Source: Aristolochia californica | Taxonomy: Eukaryota > Streptophyta > Magnoliopsida > Piperales > Aristolochiaceae | Length of the DNA: 64,000 nt | Direction: 5' to 3' | NCBI GenBank assembly: GCA_029961685.1 | Contig: JARWKL010000005.1 | Span: 42,879,357-42,943,356 of the forward strand | In this document: piece by piece, positions 13,501-30,100 of the stretch | Layout of the letters: each line of letters opens with the position of its first letter | Numbering within the stretch: position 1 is the first letter of the stretch | Translations under genes and position numbers: made by a program | The notes under the pieces: generated by a model | Database searches by the model: none | Seen by the model: the letters and a program-made list of their open reading frames with translations, nothing else | Told to the model about the DNA's origin: nothing

Positions 13501-16500
13501 GTTTTCTTCTAATACAATATATCTGTCATTATCTTCATTGTCTAAGTCAGATTCTTCAGGTTCTTCTCCACTTCCAAATCCCATCCTTGTTGTGCTCGGC
13601 CTTTTCTAACTTATTGCAAGTTCATCAACCAAAATGGAGAGCCCCCTGCTCACAGCTACTCTCTTTGGTCTATGTTAAACCTCAGGCATACCATCTGTGA
13701 TGGATCTAATTTTATATTTTTTGCTTGTGTATTAGTGCTATGTCTAACTGTTGACATCATCAGTTCATATCTGATTTCAACCTTCCTCATTCTGTGACAC
13801 ATCCATCTGAACATTTCATATCTAATTGCAGAAATTACCTCCGAATTAGGCATCTTCGTTCATTAATGTTGAAAGAAACATGGAAAAATAGTAAACCACC
13901 AAACATTTGTTAGGGCTAAAATCCTTTCTGGATTCCATACTTTCAGATAGATGCTGTAGCCAAGAGCCGTGATGGTCGGTTTCGAGTTGTCAGTAATGAT
14001 GAGAGGGAGCAGACACTAAATCAGTTACTCACTGTAAGATGTCGTGGAAGTTGAGACTTTCATTATGTACAAGGGCAACACATGTTATTGAAGTTTTATG
14101 CTTTCATGGGTGTCTTGCTTCAGGAGATGGATGGATTTGACAGCAATTCTGCTGTGATTGTCCTTGGAGCAACTAATCGGTCTGATGTCCTCGATCCTGC
14201 TCTACGCCGTCCTGGAAGATTTGATCGTGTTGTTATGGTTTGTGTGTTCTCACACTAGGCATGAAAATATTTGGTTTCTTTTAAGTGAAATTTTTATTGA
14301 GATAAACCATTTTTTCAATGGAGCGATGGTTGGTTTGTTTTTTTTTTTCACAGGTGGAGACTCCTGATAGACTTGGAAGAGAAGCTGTTCTGGAAGTTCA
14401 TATTTCCAAAAAGGAACTTCCTCTAGGGGAAGATGTTGATCTTTGTGAAATTGCATCAATGACAACTGGTTTCACGGGGTACCCATCTTCTTAATTGAAC
14501 CTATGGTGCATAATATTTTATTTTTTCATTTACTACTACTGACCTGTGAATTTGGACATTGCGCAGGGCAGACCTAGGAAACCTAGTAAATGAAGCTGCA
14601 TTGTTGGCTGGTAGGGTAAACAAAACTGTTGTGGAGAAGATTGATTTCGTTAAAGCAGTAGAGCGTTCCATAGCTGTATGTCTCATTCAATACTTCATAG
14701 TTAAAAATTGTTGCTTCAAGTGAACTGGATTCATTCAGTGTCAACTTGTTTCTCTTAGAAGTGGATTGAGGGTCATTTAATCTTTCAGGGTATAGAGAAA
14801 AAACATGCCAAATTACAAGGGAATGAGAAGGCTGTTGTTGCAAGACATGAAGCTGGCCATGCAGTTGTGGGGACTGCTGTTGCAAATCTGCTCCTTGGAC
14901 AACCACGTGTTGAGGTAGATGTGAAGAAGTTTTGTCATTGTTTACATTGAGGGTGAATAGTCCATGGACTAATTCTGATAAAGAAATGCTTCAATTTTCT
15001 CAACTGTTCAGAAATTAAGCATTTTGCCTAGATCAGGAGGCGCTTTGGGTTTCACATATGCTCCTCCTACCTCTGAGGACAGATATCTGCTCTTTGTTGA
15101 TGAACTAAAAGGCCGCTTAGTCACACTCCTAGGAGGGCGAGCTGCAGAAGAAGTTGTTTATTCAGGCCGTGTGTCCACAGGTGCACTTGATGACATAAGA
15201 CGTGCAACAGATTTGGCTTATAAAGCAGTTGCTGAGTATGGTCTTAATCAGACAATTGGCCCAGTCTCCTTGACAACATTGTTAGGGGGTGGCCTTGATG
15301 AATCTGGAGGGGGCTTGCCATGGGGAAGGGATCAGGTTGTCTATTTTTTCCCTCGTGTACAACCTTCTACTAGTTATTTATTATGCTGTAAAGATTGATG
15401 TGAGGCCCATGGTGGCAGGGACATCTGGTTGATCTTGTGCAAAGCGAGGTAAAAGCACTTCTGCAGTCTGCCCTTGAAGTGGCACTATCTGTTGTGCGTG
15501 CTAATCCCACAGTTTTGGAGGGGCTTGGAGCTCATTTGGAAGGTAAATGTCTATACTTAATGAAGGAAGAAGTGTTTTTTTTCCTACATTTGTTCTTGCT
15601 TTATTTGTGAAAACTTATAAAACGACTTATGTTGCTGAACATCAGTGATGGTAGATATTGCCAGTTGATCAGATTTAATCTAAGAGGTTTTTGTCATAGT
15701 AACTAACAAAAGTATTTAATTAACTCAGTACATAACAATTAATAAAAAAACTGTACTAATAAAAAATTCTACATATTTGTCTAGTTACCAACTCAACTCA
15801 TGGTTAGAAGTCAGATGCTAAGTTGGCATAGTCAACTTGACAGATAATCAAGAGAGTGTCAACTAAGCATGATAAAACATATGGATCTGCATGTGATGTG
15901 AGCCACTTAAGAAAAGAGCTTTGTTTCTGGCAAACGGAAGGAGGGAGGTGCTGGAGGAGGCCTCCATACCACCTCCCTTTCTGGTTCTGGAGGTGGAGAG
16001 GGAGTTGGAGGGGGTGCTTCCCCCTAAAACCTCCCCTCGCTTTTGCCCCCCTTTTCTGGCATCAGAGCGAGAGGGGAAGGGGGTGGCTCCCCAGCTCCTT
16101 TTCTGTCTGTGTAACAGAGATTGGCAGGGCAAAGGCACCTCCTTCTTCCACTCCCTTTCCCGTGCCAGAGGTGGAAAAGGAACGAAAAAGGTTCTGACAA
16201 GATCAGTCCCGATTCTCAGACAAGTTCGCTTTCTGTGATTCTTGCAAGCTGATGGAAAACGTAGGATTTTATGCCATGTCCCTTTGTTCTCTTCTGTAGT
16301 CTTCAATGCTCAGCTACAGTCCTGCACGACAATCATTGAATTTTGTAAAATTTCAATTTCAAAATGACAAGGAAAAGCAGACAGTTCTTATCTTTGTCAG
16401 TTCTCTCTCTATTCGCTTATTACTTTTTGTTTGTTAACTTTATCAACTCTTCACCAGATCATCTTGGTCACTTCGTCCCCATCCCTGTACTTCCCCACTT

Positions 16501-17455
16501 CAGTTTGTAGACATTGGTTGAGTGAAGATAAATGAGGAATTTCATTCCATCATCTGTCAGAAACTTGGATCTACTGCCAATGAACCTAACACAGCATCCA
16601 ATTCACATACTTGATTCTTTTATCATAAGACAAGCCACTTGTTCTGTCCCCTGTAGCCAACTTTTACATGCTAGATTCTTTTATCTTAACCAACAAACCA
16701 CTGGATCAATTCCTCTAGTCAACTTCTGGTCAAACTGACCATTACTAGAATTTATTCTGCGCCATAGCCCTGCCCATGTCTGTCAAGCAGTTGGAAAAGA
16801 GTGTCAAGAGGGCTTGGTGCCTCCATATCACCCCATTTCTGTCTGTGCAATGGAATGAGGGGAGGAGGGCTTCCCCCTGTCCCTTCCCTTCTGCTGCCTG
16901 AAGGGAAGGGCCTGCCCTCTCTGCCAGCTGTGTTTGCCACCAATGAAGCTCTCTGTTTTTTCTTAAGTGGGTCTTGCCACCTGTGGACCCATAAGTTTTC
17001 TGATCCTTAGTTGGCACTCTCTTGATTATGTGTCACTGACCATGCCAACCTAGTATCCAATCTTTGACTATGAGTTGAATTGGGTAATTTGACAAATATA
17101 TTTAATTATTATGTATTTAGTTAATAAAAAAATTTGATTGGGCAAACGTGTTATAATAAAAAACTTTTAATCTATTAAGCGAAACATGGTTGGGGACATG
17201 AACTATCTATTGAAATGATGAAATTCTCTTAGTTCATATTGTACATGTTTGCTGTCATGAGTATTTGTTCCCCCTTGATGTTTGTCAAATAACCTGATTG
17301 TTTTTTGCTTTGATTGCACCTCTTTTACAGATAAGGAGAAGGTGGAGGGTGAGGAATTACAGGAATGGTTGAAGATGGTTGTGGCTCCAGCAGAACTTAC
17401 ACTTTTTGTGAAAGGGAAAGACAAAAACCTACTACCACTAAGAACAACCTCTTGA
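10588..17455 (+). CDS. FTSH: ATP-dependent zinc metalloprotease FTSH7/FTSH9-type, chloroplastic
   Basis: Membrane-bound AAA+ protease; the FTSH7/9 group is chloroplast-targeted. Exons: 10588-11451, 12534-12599, 12840-12971, 13073-13138, 13234-13419, 13947-14033, 14124-14237, 14354-14478, 14567-14675, 14789-14914, 15012-15335, 15419-15542, 17331-17455. This gives 815 aa, close to the ~800 of the family. The Ser/Arg-rich N-terminus looks like a transit peptide. A first hydrophobic segment ([18 protein letters not shown]) lies near residue 155 and a second is encoded by exon 2. Walker A GLPGTGKT is at 378-385, Walker B SIIFIDE at 432-438, and the zinc-binding HEAGH at 603-607. The start at 10588 (MSTIEFPTP) was preferred to an in-frame ATG at 10447 because it matches the family's N-terminus. 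The active site looks intact. Confidence 0.93.
11792..11996. repeat. Near-perfect inverted repeat (63-bp arms) in FTSH intron 1, plus a third partial copy
   Basis: Left arm 11792-11854 and right arm 11910-11972 are reverse complements over 63 bp with one mismatch, separated by a T-rich/A-rich 55-bp loop. The first 17 bp of the stem (CTTCGTCAAGATTGTCC) recur once more in direct orientation at 11980-11996. An RNA from either strand would form a long hairpin. Confidence 0.9.
15700..17140. mobile_element. Long-TIR DNA transposon (MULE-like or foldback), non-autonomous, in FTSH intron 12
   Basis: The outer parts are imperfect inverted repeats. AATCAAGAGAGTGTCAACTAAG near 15848 matches the reverse complement of the stretch near 17020, and CCACTTAAGAAAA near 15903 matches its partner near 16970. 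Similarity continues inward past CTGTCTGTGTAACAGAGATTGG (about 16105) to its inverted partner near 16840. Arms are roughly 400 bp with about 75% identity by eye. The interior is G+C-rich. No transposase is visible; target duplications were not resolved. Confidence 0.7.
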
Positions 17456-18550
17456 TACCTATGGAGTGTTTAATTTCAGTTTTAAAAAGATAATGGTCAT
17501 TGGTTCTTATGAGCTGTCCCAGCCAAAGCCCTCTTGCCGTTTGCAAATCACTGAAGGGTCTTCGCAAGCCTAACATTCCATTGCCAAAACCATCGTAAAT
17601 TTCATCGACTGACTATGTTTACTCTCTGGAATCGGCCGAACTTCGTCTGTCAACACTTCGGTTTCTATTCCTCTGAGCACTGCATGGTCTGTAATTCATG
17701 ATGCTGACAGAAGAATCGGCACGAGAGGATAACTTGAAGAGTGGTACCTCCCAGCCCCATATCTGTGTCTGGCCTGTGTTGTACATGGGTATTATAGCAA
17801 CACTTCAGTATTCATTGTATATTACTATTATTAATAACTCAACTTTTGATCAATATAACAGTTCAACAGTCCCAAATATTTGAAATGTCATGATCTAGAT
17901 TTTAAAGATAAAAAAATGCCCATCTTGGCACATTTGTTGAACTGTTTGTATGTGCATTATCAAATGTATTAAAATCTTTTAATCTATGCATTTTACTTTT
18001 TTACCTTATCTAACTCCGTTTTCTGAACGTTCAGAGTACAAGTCCAAATGGAGGGTGTTCTGATTCAAAGACAATCAGAAGTTTAAGCCCCTCTATCTTC
18101 AAAGGCAGTATAAAGCTGTCCGTCCATTCATTCTCTATCTCCTCTATATGGTGTTGGTAGCAGGCAGGTGTTGCCCATCATATAGGTCCCACATGATAGG
18201 TGATAGTCTTCAATGAGGATTCTGAGTTCTCACACCTTGTCCTCTAATGAGAAAGATGGTGGTGCTTCATGTGTTCCGCTTTTGTGAAGTTACAGGGAAA
18301 AACAAAAAACGAAACCTTCTCTCAATTTCTTCCTCTTTATGGTGAAAATGTGAGATGAGGCGGGAATAGGTCAAGTTTAAATCAGATTTACGGAGAAGGG
18401 ACGGTGAAAAGGTTTAACAGCAAGTGGGCCTTCGAGTCGCAAAAAAATCTGTGCCATACATGTGGGCCCGACTCGTGCATTTTGGACCGGTCGAAGCCTT
18501 TTTTAAATGAAGCGAACGTCAGTCCCCCCTCCACTTTTGGTTTTTCTGAC
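17456..18550. other. Intergenic: FTSH 3' end and THIC upstream region
   Basis: The FTSH stop (17453-17455) is followed by its 3' UTR. No convincing ORF or repeat is seen up to the THIC promoter. Confidence 0.5.
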
Positions 18551-18551
18551 T

Positions 18552-18560
18552 AAAATATCT
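18552..18560 (+). promoter_or_regulatory. Evening-element-like site (AAAATATCT) upstream of THIC
   Basis: An exact AAAATATCT, the circadian evening element, lies about 82 bp before the THIC TATA box. A CCACGTCG motif follows near 18581. In Arabidopsis the THIC promoter is reported to use evening elements for circadian expression; function here is inferred. Confidence 0.55.
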
Positions 18561-18641
18561 CCCACGAATTAGATTTCCGCCGCCACGTCGACTCGCTTTT
18601 GATACTCGGTACGTTGCCACTCCTCTCGCGCTTCCCCGTGC

Positions 18642-18648
18642 TATAAAT
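18642..18648 (+). promoter_or_regulatory. THIC TATA box (TATAAAT)
   Basis: TATAAAT sits in a GC-richer stretch about 100 bp before the 5' splice site of the leader intron, so transcription probably starts near 18670-18680. Confidence 0.65.
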
Positions 18649-18741
18649 GTTCGGCGTAATCCTCATGCCATACAGCATTTACTTTCTCTCTGCTAGCCAA
18701 AAGATAAGATTCAGAAAGTCGCGTGTGATCCACAGAGAGCT

Positions 18742-24149
<5,408 letters not shown>

Positions 24150-24219
24150 TATTTGCATACTTGAAGCTTTTCAGAAGACCATGTCACACTCAGCATCTGC
24201 ACTGTGGCTTGAGGATTAG

Positions 24220-24530
24220 GTGAGTCAAGTAGTTAATTTAGTTACAATAACTTAAGACTGCTCTGCTTCGTTTGACTTGTTCTAGATACCTTTTTAATAA
24301 TAAAATCATCAGAGATGGTTTTCAATCTGTTGCTCTTTTATATTTATTGTCTTCTATCTTTTGTTTTTTGTCTTCTATTAATGACACTGCACCAGGGGTG
24401 CCTGTATCTGCTAAAGTCAAGGTCATCTGATCTGGATCTTTACTGATACTGGCTGAGAGAGTCCCTTAGAACCTGGTCAGGATAATGCCTGCGTAGGGAG
24501 TGTGCATTTCGTTCTTTTTTGCTTGGACAG
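24220..24530 (+). other. THIC 3' UTR intron containing the riboswitch
   Basis: Donor GGATTAG/GTGAGT at 24220 and acceptor TTGCTTGGACAG ending at 24530, right after the aptamer. In plants TPP binding frees the donor, splicing removes the proximal poly(A) site, and a long unstable mRNA results. This layout is the same. Confidence 0.75.
24389..24505 (+). promoter_or_regulatory. TPP (THI element) riboswitch aptamer
   Basis: Conserved pieces are in order: CAGGGGTGCC (P2 side), a plant-style extended P3, GGCTGAGAGAGTCCC, TTAGAACCTG, GGATAATGCCTGCGTAGGGA. P1 can close with GCAC at 24389 and GTGC at 24502. The aptamer lies in the 3' UTR of THIC as known in plants, giving feedback on thiamine synthesis. 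Confidence 0.95.
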
Positions 24531-25347
24531 GGGTTTTGGCTCCATATTACTGGCAAGACGATCCATTTGCAACATTTTGGCACCCACATCGGCTAATACA
24601 CTGTGTGGCGTGGAGTAACTAGAAACTGGTGATTCTTTCTCTCTTAATTACTAATAAAGAAAAACAGTTATGCGTGGCCTATGATCCTGATAGTGGTTAA
24701 TAAAACAAGTCTTTAAAGTGAGCTTCTGTTTCTTTTTTAACCAATTTATTAAGAGCTTGTAAGCTGATTTTACTTGAAAACTTAACGAGGCTTATTTAAT
24801 TGATCTTTTGAGGCCAGATGTTGAACTCAAAGAAAACTACAATATCTACTTTCAGGTCAACATTGCCCAATTCTTGAAAACCAAACAATATGGGTGGAAC
24901 ATTCGGTCCCATGCGCTAAGATTTAGTTAGGTGCTTGACCACTTTTATACTTGGGTTTCATGGTTAGCAACTTGATAGGGTCGTCACCAAATGAAACATT
25001 GGTTAACTTTTCTTTCCAAAAAAAAATGCTTTCTTTTATACTTTCGAGAGTAACGCCATTGCCACAGGAACTAGCTATGATCTCCTGTTTCACAGTGATC
25101 AAAGAAAAGAAAGAAGACTAGGACTCGAGCCCTCCATTGGTAATCTCAAGTGCTCTATGTGAGTGGACAAAAAATATAACTTGCATTAACTAACCCTTCC
25201 GCCTGGTAAAGTGCTTTTCCCGGCGGCATTGCCTACCACACCAGTGTAAAGACATGAAAACTCCTCATCTCTAATTTTTCGAGTCATCAGGTTAGTGCTG
25301 TTTCTAATACATTATCTAATTGCTTAAGGCCATGCAGCTACCCCAAG
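24531..25347. other. THIC distal 3' UTR and intergenic DNA before SPCS2 (tail-to-tail)
   Basis: The segment after the riboswitch acceptor would form the long 3' UTR isoform. No ORF or repeat stands out before the SPCS2 stop codon on the other strand. Confidence 0.5.
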
Positions 25348-28300
25348 TCATTTGTTCTTTCGGGAATCTCCACAGTAGTCATCAATTAGTTTGTCCATAT
25401 CTTTCCAGAACAGGCCCTCGACAAGGATCCCATCTTGAGTGAACCTGAATCAGAGTGTAGCAAAGGGCAATCATAGTCAAGAAAATAAACGAGAACGCTT
25501 CCAAAAGAAATGGAATCGTAAACAGAAATGCTTGTTAATTAGTAAGACTCTTCTAAGCACCAAATGAAAGAAGATTGTAGTCGACAGTGGTAAGAAGAAC
25601 AAACCATTTGGTGACACTTTTGGTGAGCTGGACAGGTTTCTTTGCAGAAATGGATTTGGGATCAGCACTAGCCACAGTAAGGGTGTACATGTCAGAGAAT
25701 CTTGGCAGCTTAGAAGAGATTACTAATCCAGTACTGTTGAATGATCCCTGCAAATGCGAAGCCCAATTATAGCAATCCATGAAATCCAGAAATCAGTGGT
25801 TACAACAAATGATACTCTTTTTCAAAAACATCACTTATGAAGAGCCTGTGAGTACATTCGTATATGTTGTCAATAAACTGACTGTTTCACTTGGTATAGC
25901 AACCAATAATTCTTAGTTTCTAATACACTTCATAACATGTCCTCTCAGCTGTATCACAAAAAACTTCCATATGGCTAAAAATGAATCACATCATATTTCG
26001 TGTATCTGGCAAAAGCGCATGCAAGCATTAGTGTGCTCATTTTGACTGTTTACCAAGCATTTGTATTGCTTACCGAAATGTTAAGCAGCTTACAAAGCAT
26101 GAATGCATTGGTAGCACCAAAATGCTTTTGTAAGAAACACTTGGGTAAGCAGTCAAAACACTCATACCTGCACAGGCATGCATCAAACACATGAAATGCA
26201 ATCAGAACAACTTTAGAATGTCATAGAGGATTTTCTAAAACGGGCATCTCACGAAATTCAAAGGCTCTCAGTATCAATGGTGAAAATGAGGTAATATTTT
26301 TAACAGATCCTATCAAATTTAAATCCCATATCAATGACCAAAAAGATAATATTTACAGGAGTTGCACACAGACTGTCATTGACACCACAAGTTATTAAAC
26401 AGACGAAAAGAGGAAATTCAGCAAACTTCTTGCCTACAATTGTTATCTAAGTTTCCTAGAATATCTTCTTTCAACTCAAGTTTAGCCGAAAAATGCAGAG
26501 TTTTTGCCACAAAGATTAATTGCTTAAGGGATTATGGATGGTTAGAACTGAAGTATAAATTTTGGGCAGCTTGGGAGACCACTATTTCTGTTTTAAATTG
26601 TGTCATTACTGCTTAAGAAATAGAACTAAGAAAGCAAATATTCTTCAAATCAAGAATGCCATAAAAAAAAAAGGTCAATGAACTTCAAGTAACTTGGACT
26701 TTATGGACCCTTTTAGAAACCACACAAAGGTGGTAACAAAATGGAAATAAAAAATGTTAAGCAAAGATTAGAAGACTAAGGTCTTCCTGGATGTTTTAAA
26801 TAATTGTAAGCTCCCATCACATTTGAATTTGATTAAAAATAAAAAGAATATCACGGATGAAAATGCACATTCCTTACCATATGACTTTGTTTTTATTCCT
26901 TTAGATTGTCTCAGATCTTGGGTATTCCTTCCTTTTTCACCACTGAATGAATCATGAAAGGCAGATGGAATTTATGAATCGGGAATATTTCATTTGCTCT
27001 AGATAAATAGCAGTATTAAAAAAGTCCTACTCTATCACCCTAGAGACCAGGGATGGGTGTATCGCCAGTAGGTATCAGATTTCACCCTGGCCAATACATG
27101 GTGTACAGGCAAATACAGGGAAGGTGTATCAGCCAATATGGCCAATATGTATCAAATTTCAGAATACCCATTATATGTATTGGAAAACCAATAAGCCCAC
27201 CCCTGCTAGAGACAGAGTAGCTCAATTTGCCAGCCTAATTTTTTTTTCTTAAATTCTGTCTCTTAAAATTCCTGACAAAAGTCATCACACCTTCAAAGGA
27301 GAACTCTCAAGTATCTAAAGCTCAACTATCACCACTGAAGAACATACCAAAGAATTTCACAATCGTCTGAAATTCTACAATCTCCCTAAACCTATTAAGT
27401 AAGACAAGCAGAACTGCTGAAATATAACATCTGTTAACAGCTACACTGCGTAAAGTTCATGTGCTTGATGTTCCTAGCATGCCTAGACCTTTCTTCATTT
27501 ATTAGGTAAATTTGGCAAGTATCTTCATTGCCACCAGTGACTTTGAGATCTTCTGAGTCTAACCAAAAGTGTCAAGACTTCAAACCAGAGGTGGTGGTAA
27601 TTAACGTGAATAATGATGCAATCATAGAAAATGATAACAAGAACTTTGTCATCCTGAAATTGGTGGATTAGACAACCAATGGATGACCAACTGAAGTAAA
27701 CCAGTATATGACATGGTTCAATATGTTAGATATGCTGTCTTTGTTTTCCATGCAATTTATTATTACTCCTAGATGTCTCCATTGTGTACAACATATCTTT
27801 CAACATTATTACCTAGCAATTGAAACTTGCAAAACAAAGTAAAAAAAATGAATAAAAACCATCTAAATTGCTTACTAAACATGTAAGTTTGGCCAAACTT
27901 GTAACTTTCTAAATTTTGACTTCAAGCTTTCAATGACAAAAGCTATTACCACCAATTCTGTAACCAAATCCCATTCATCAACCAATCCATGAAATAGCAA
28001 CCATCAACAGATTCCATCTTAAGCAATATAGCACAAAATGCTGCAAAACCAAAGTGAAGAATCCAGAAAATCTCCTACCAACAAACATCAGGCCAAGCAA
28101 TATATTGAATCAGTCAATTCCCAGCTGATAATCCGTGAACAGTTGCAAACTTATCTTTTCTAAGATAAATTATTACAGAAACAGGTCCTTGATACTCTTG
28201 AAGTACGTAAAAGTGGGGATCTGGAGATACCAGAAACGGAGTAGCACCAAAAAACAAAGAATAGTTTCACTTAATATTAAAAATACAAAATGGCAAGCGA

Positions 28301-28986
28301 CAACAATGGCACAACATCTAATATTCTAGGTAAATTCATAAAGTACGAAGACTACAACAATAATTGACTCCCAAAAAAATCTTTGAGTCAAATTTCTCAC
28401 CTCAAGAGGATAAGTGAACAGAATTGCATTCTTCTCCTTCGTGTGGATTATCAACTGCAACAATCCGTTGAGGGCTGCATACTTACGATGAATCAAGGAC
28501 CAAGCAAATGATCGAAGATAGATAAATTCATGTCAACATTGGATTTCGCAATATAAACTAAAAAACTCGGAAAATTAAGGATAACATGGCAACAAGAACG
28601 ACTCGAAGGATATAATACAATGCATCCAATGAGGAACTCTTTGTTTTCGGGGAACTTCTTCGGATAGAACTGAGCCACGAGAGCAACAATGATGATAATC
28701 GTCCCCATGAAGAGTCGGATGTTGCTCATCCTCACATCTTCCTTGTATCCTCTGCTGGTAACGATCTGTATAGGTAAAAAGAATTACAAACTAATCTGGT
28801 AATCGCCTAAGATTCTACTAATAGAAGGAAATAAGGAGACATAAAGCAGCTAGGGCTAGTGGAGCCGAAGAGAGAATCATGAACCTCCGTCACCGATTCA
28901 TCGAGAAGGTGCTTGATGGAATGCGGATCCAAGAGATTGGCCTTCTTCGGGTTGCTTTTAGTGGAGCCGCTGTTGCTTGCTGCCAT
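25348..28986 (-). CDS. SPCS2: Signal peptidase complex subunit 2 (SPC25)
   Basis: Accessory subunit of the ER signal peptidase, which cuts signal peptides as proteins enter the ER. Minus exons: 28986-28885, 28765-28614, 28482-28401, 25747-25605, 25444-25348, giving 191 aa (Arabidopsis about 192). The N-terminal stretch is cytosolic (PKKANLLDPHSIKHLLDE). Two close membrane spans follow (MGTIIIIVALVAQFY and FLIGCIVLYAALNGLLQLI), then KEKNAILFTYP and a conserved C-terminal domain (STGLVISSKLPRFSDMYTL). The end is NK rather than the usual poly-Lys tail. Intron 2 has minor-spliceosome signals. Intron 3 is 2.65 kb. The gene is divergent from SEC61A. Confidence 0.92.
25748..28400 (-). other. 2.65-kb SPCS2 intron 3
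   Basis: AT-rich with no recognisable coding domain. A stretch near 27050-27200 has repeated TATCAGCCAATA-like words typical of an old interspersed repeat, too decayed to class. Confidence 0.45.
28483..28613 (-). other. U12-type intron with AT-AA ends in SPCS2
   Basis: The donor reads ATATCCTT (28613-28606), the exact U12 consensus. TCCTTGAT (28499-28492) matches the U12 branch site TCCTTRAY, with the branch A about 10 nt before the acceptor CGTAA/G. Only this cut restores the family sequence CIVLYAALN in frame. The intron is 131 bp. Confidence 0.7.
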
Positions 28987-30075
28987 TTTTTGCTGTGCTT
29001 GAACCTCTGGTGGAGCAAAATTATGCTTCGGTCTTCAACAGGACTTCGACTACACGCGATGGCGCCCTCCGCACAATCGACGAGGGAGATGACTCGGAGG
29101 TGTGAAAACTGAACCGTAAAAGGCCCTCGCGCCGGAGCAGTAGTGAAGCCGAGGATGGTCGTCTGGTGGGTCAAGAAATAGGGGATAAAGAAAGAGAACG
29201 AACGAACACGATTGGAACCCGTTACACAATGTAACGTAACGGACAACACGTCGTTATACGTAGAACAGATTTCGATCAAAACCGAGATATTTATCGGCAG
29301 TTACAATTTCTAATATCGGCGCATCGGCCGTATAAAGTTGATGTAGCGGTTTCGTAATGGATCTTCAGTTCTGTAACAGCAGGATCTCCGTGTCACTGCC
29401 GAGTTGAATTGACTCGATTATGGATTAACTCAGACCACTAGCCGTAGTGCGGATTGGCCCAAGGGTGGTTTTATGCTTGGAGCCTGAAGGGTGTTTGGTC
29501 CAAGGGTCCGAGTCGGTCTACAGTGACTTAAACGTATTTTAACCGGTTCGTTTCATTTTTAGACCGGTTTATATTTTATTGCAAATCGAAACCCATGTGG
29601 TTCGAGGGAAAAAGGAACCCCGAAAAGTCCAATTAATTCCACGGTTTCATGTCATCGGTGCTTACTTGTCCGTTTCTTATTGGTTCATACATCTTCAACA
29701 CGCAGTTATCTGTATAAATAGATGTTATACAGATGAATAGTATGGAACAGATTTTTGTGTATTCCGCCGATTATGTCCCGGTGATCTAGTAGATTTAGGT
29801 TTCCAGTAGAGACTAGAGATCGTTTGTTTTTCTTTTCTAATCCATTCCCATCCGCTGGAGGTATTTCTATGGTTAGAAGAGGGAATTTTATTTCTTAGTG
29901 TAATTTGATACCACCGGTTGACCAGAAGATGAGCATTGCATACATTTAGAATTTGAAGTTTTGTGTGTTCAAAAAAGAAAAAAAATTGCAGCTTTTTGTG
30001 TATGATGATTTTTTTTTTCTCTTTTTTGTGCACCATCTTTTGTATGATTGATTGTTCATGTTGATTATTTTGCAG
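28987..30075. promoter_or_regulatory. Shared divergent promoter region of SPCS2 and SEC61A
   Basis: About 1.1 kb separates the two start codons. The right part holds the SEC61A 5' UTR and leader intron, whose acceptor is TTATTTTGCAG ending at 30075. TATAAATA at 29713-29720 points towards SEC61A. ACGT cores occur near 29250 (ACACGTCG) and 29258 (TACGTA). No ORF is convincing. Confidence 0.55.
29713..29720 (+). promoter_or_regulatory. SEC61A TATA box (TATAAATA)
   Basis: Lies about 390 bp before the ATG, upstream of the inferred leader intron. Confidence 0.55.
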
Positions 30076-30100
30076 TTTGATATAGATTTGGCAACAAAAT

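Noticed and set aside
15856..16306. ORFs of 105-147 codons on both strands
   Set aside because: They lie in the GC-rich arm of an inverted-repeat transposon within an intron; overlapping frames on both strands point to low stop density, not genes.
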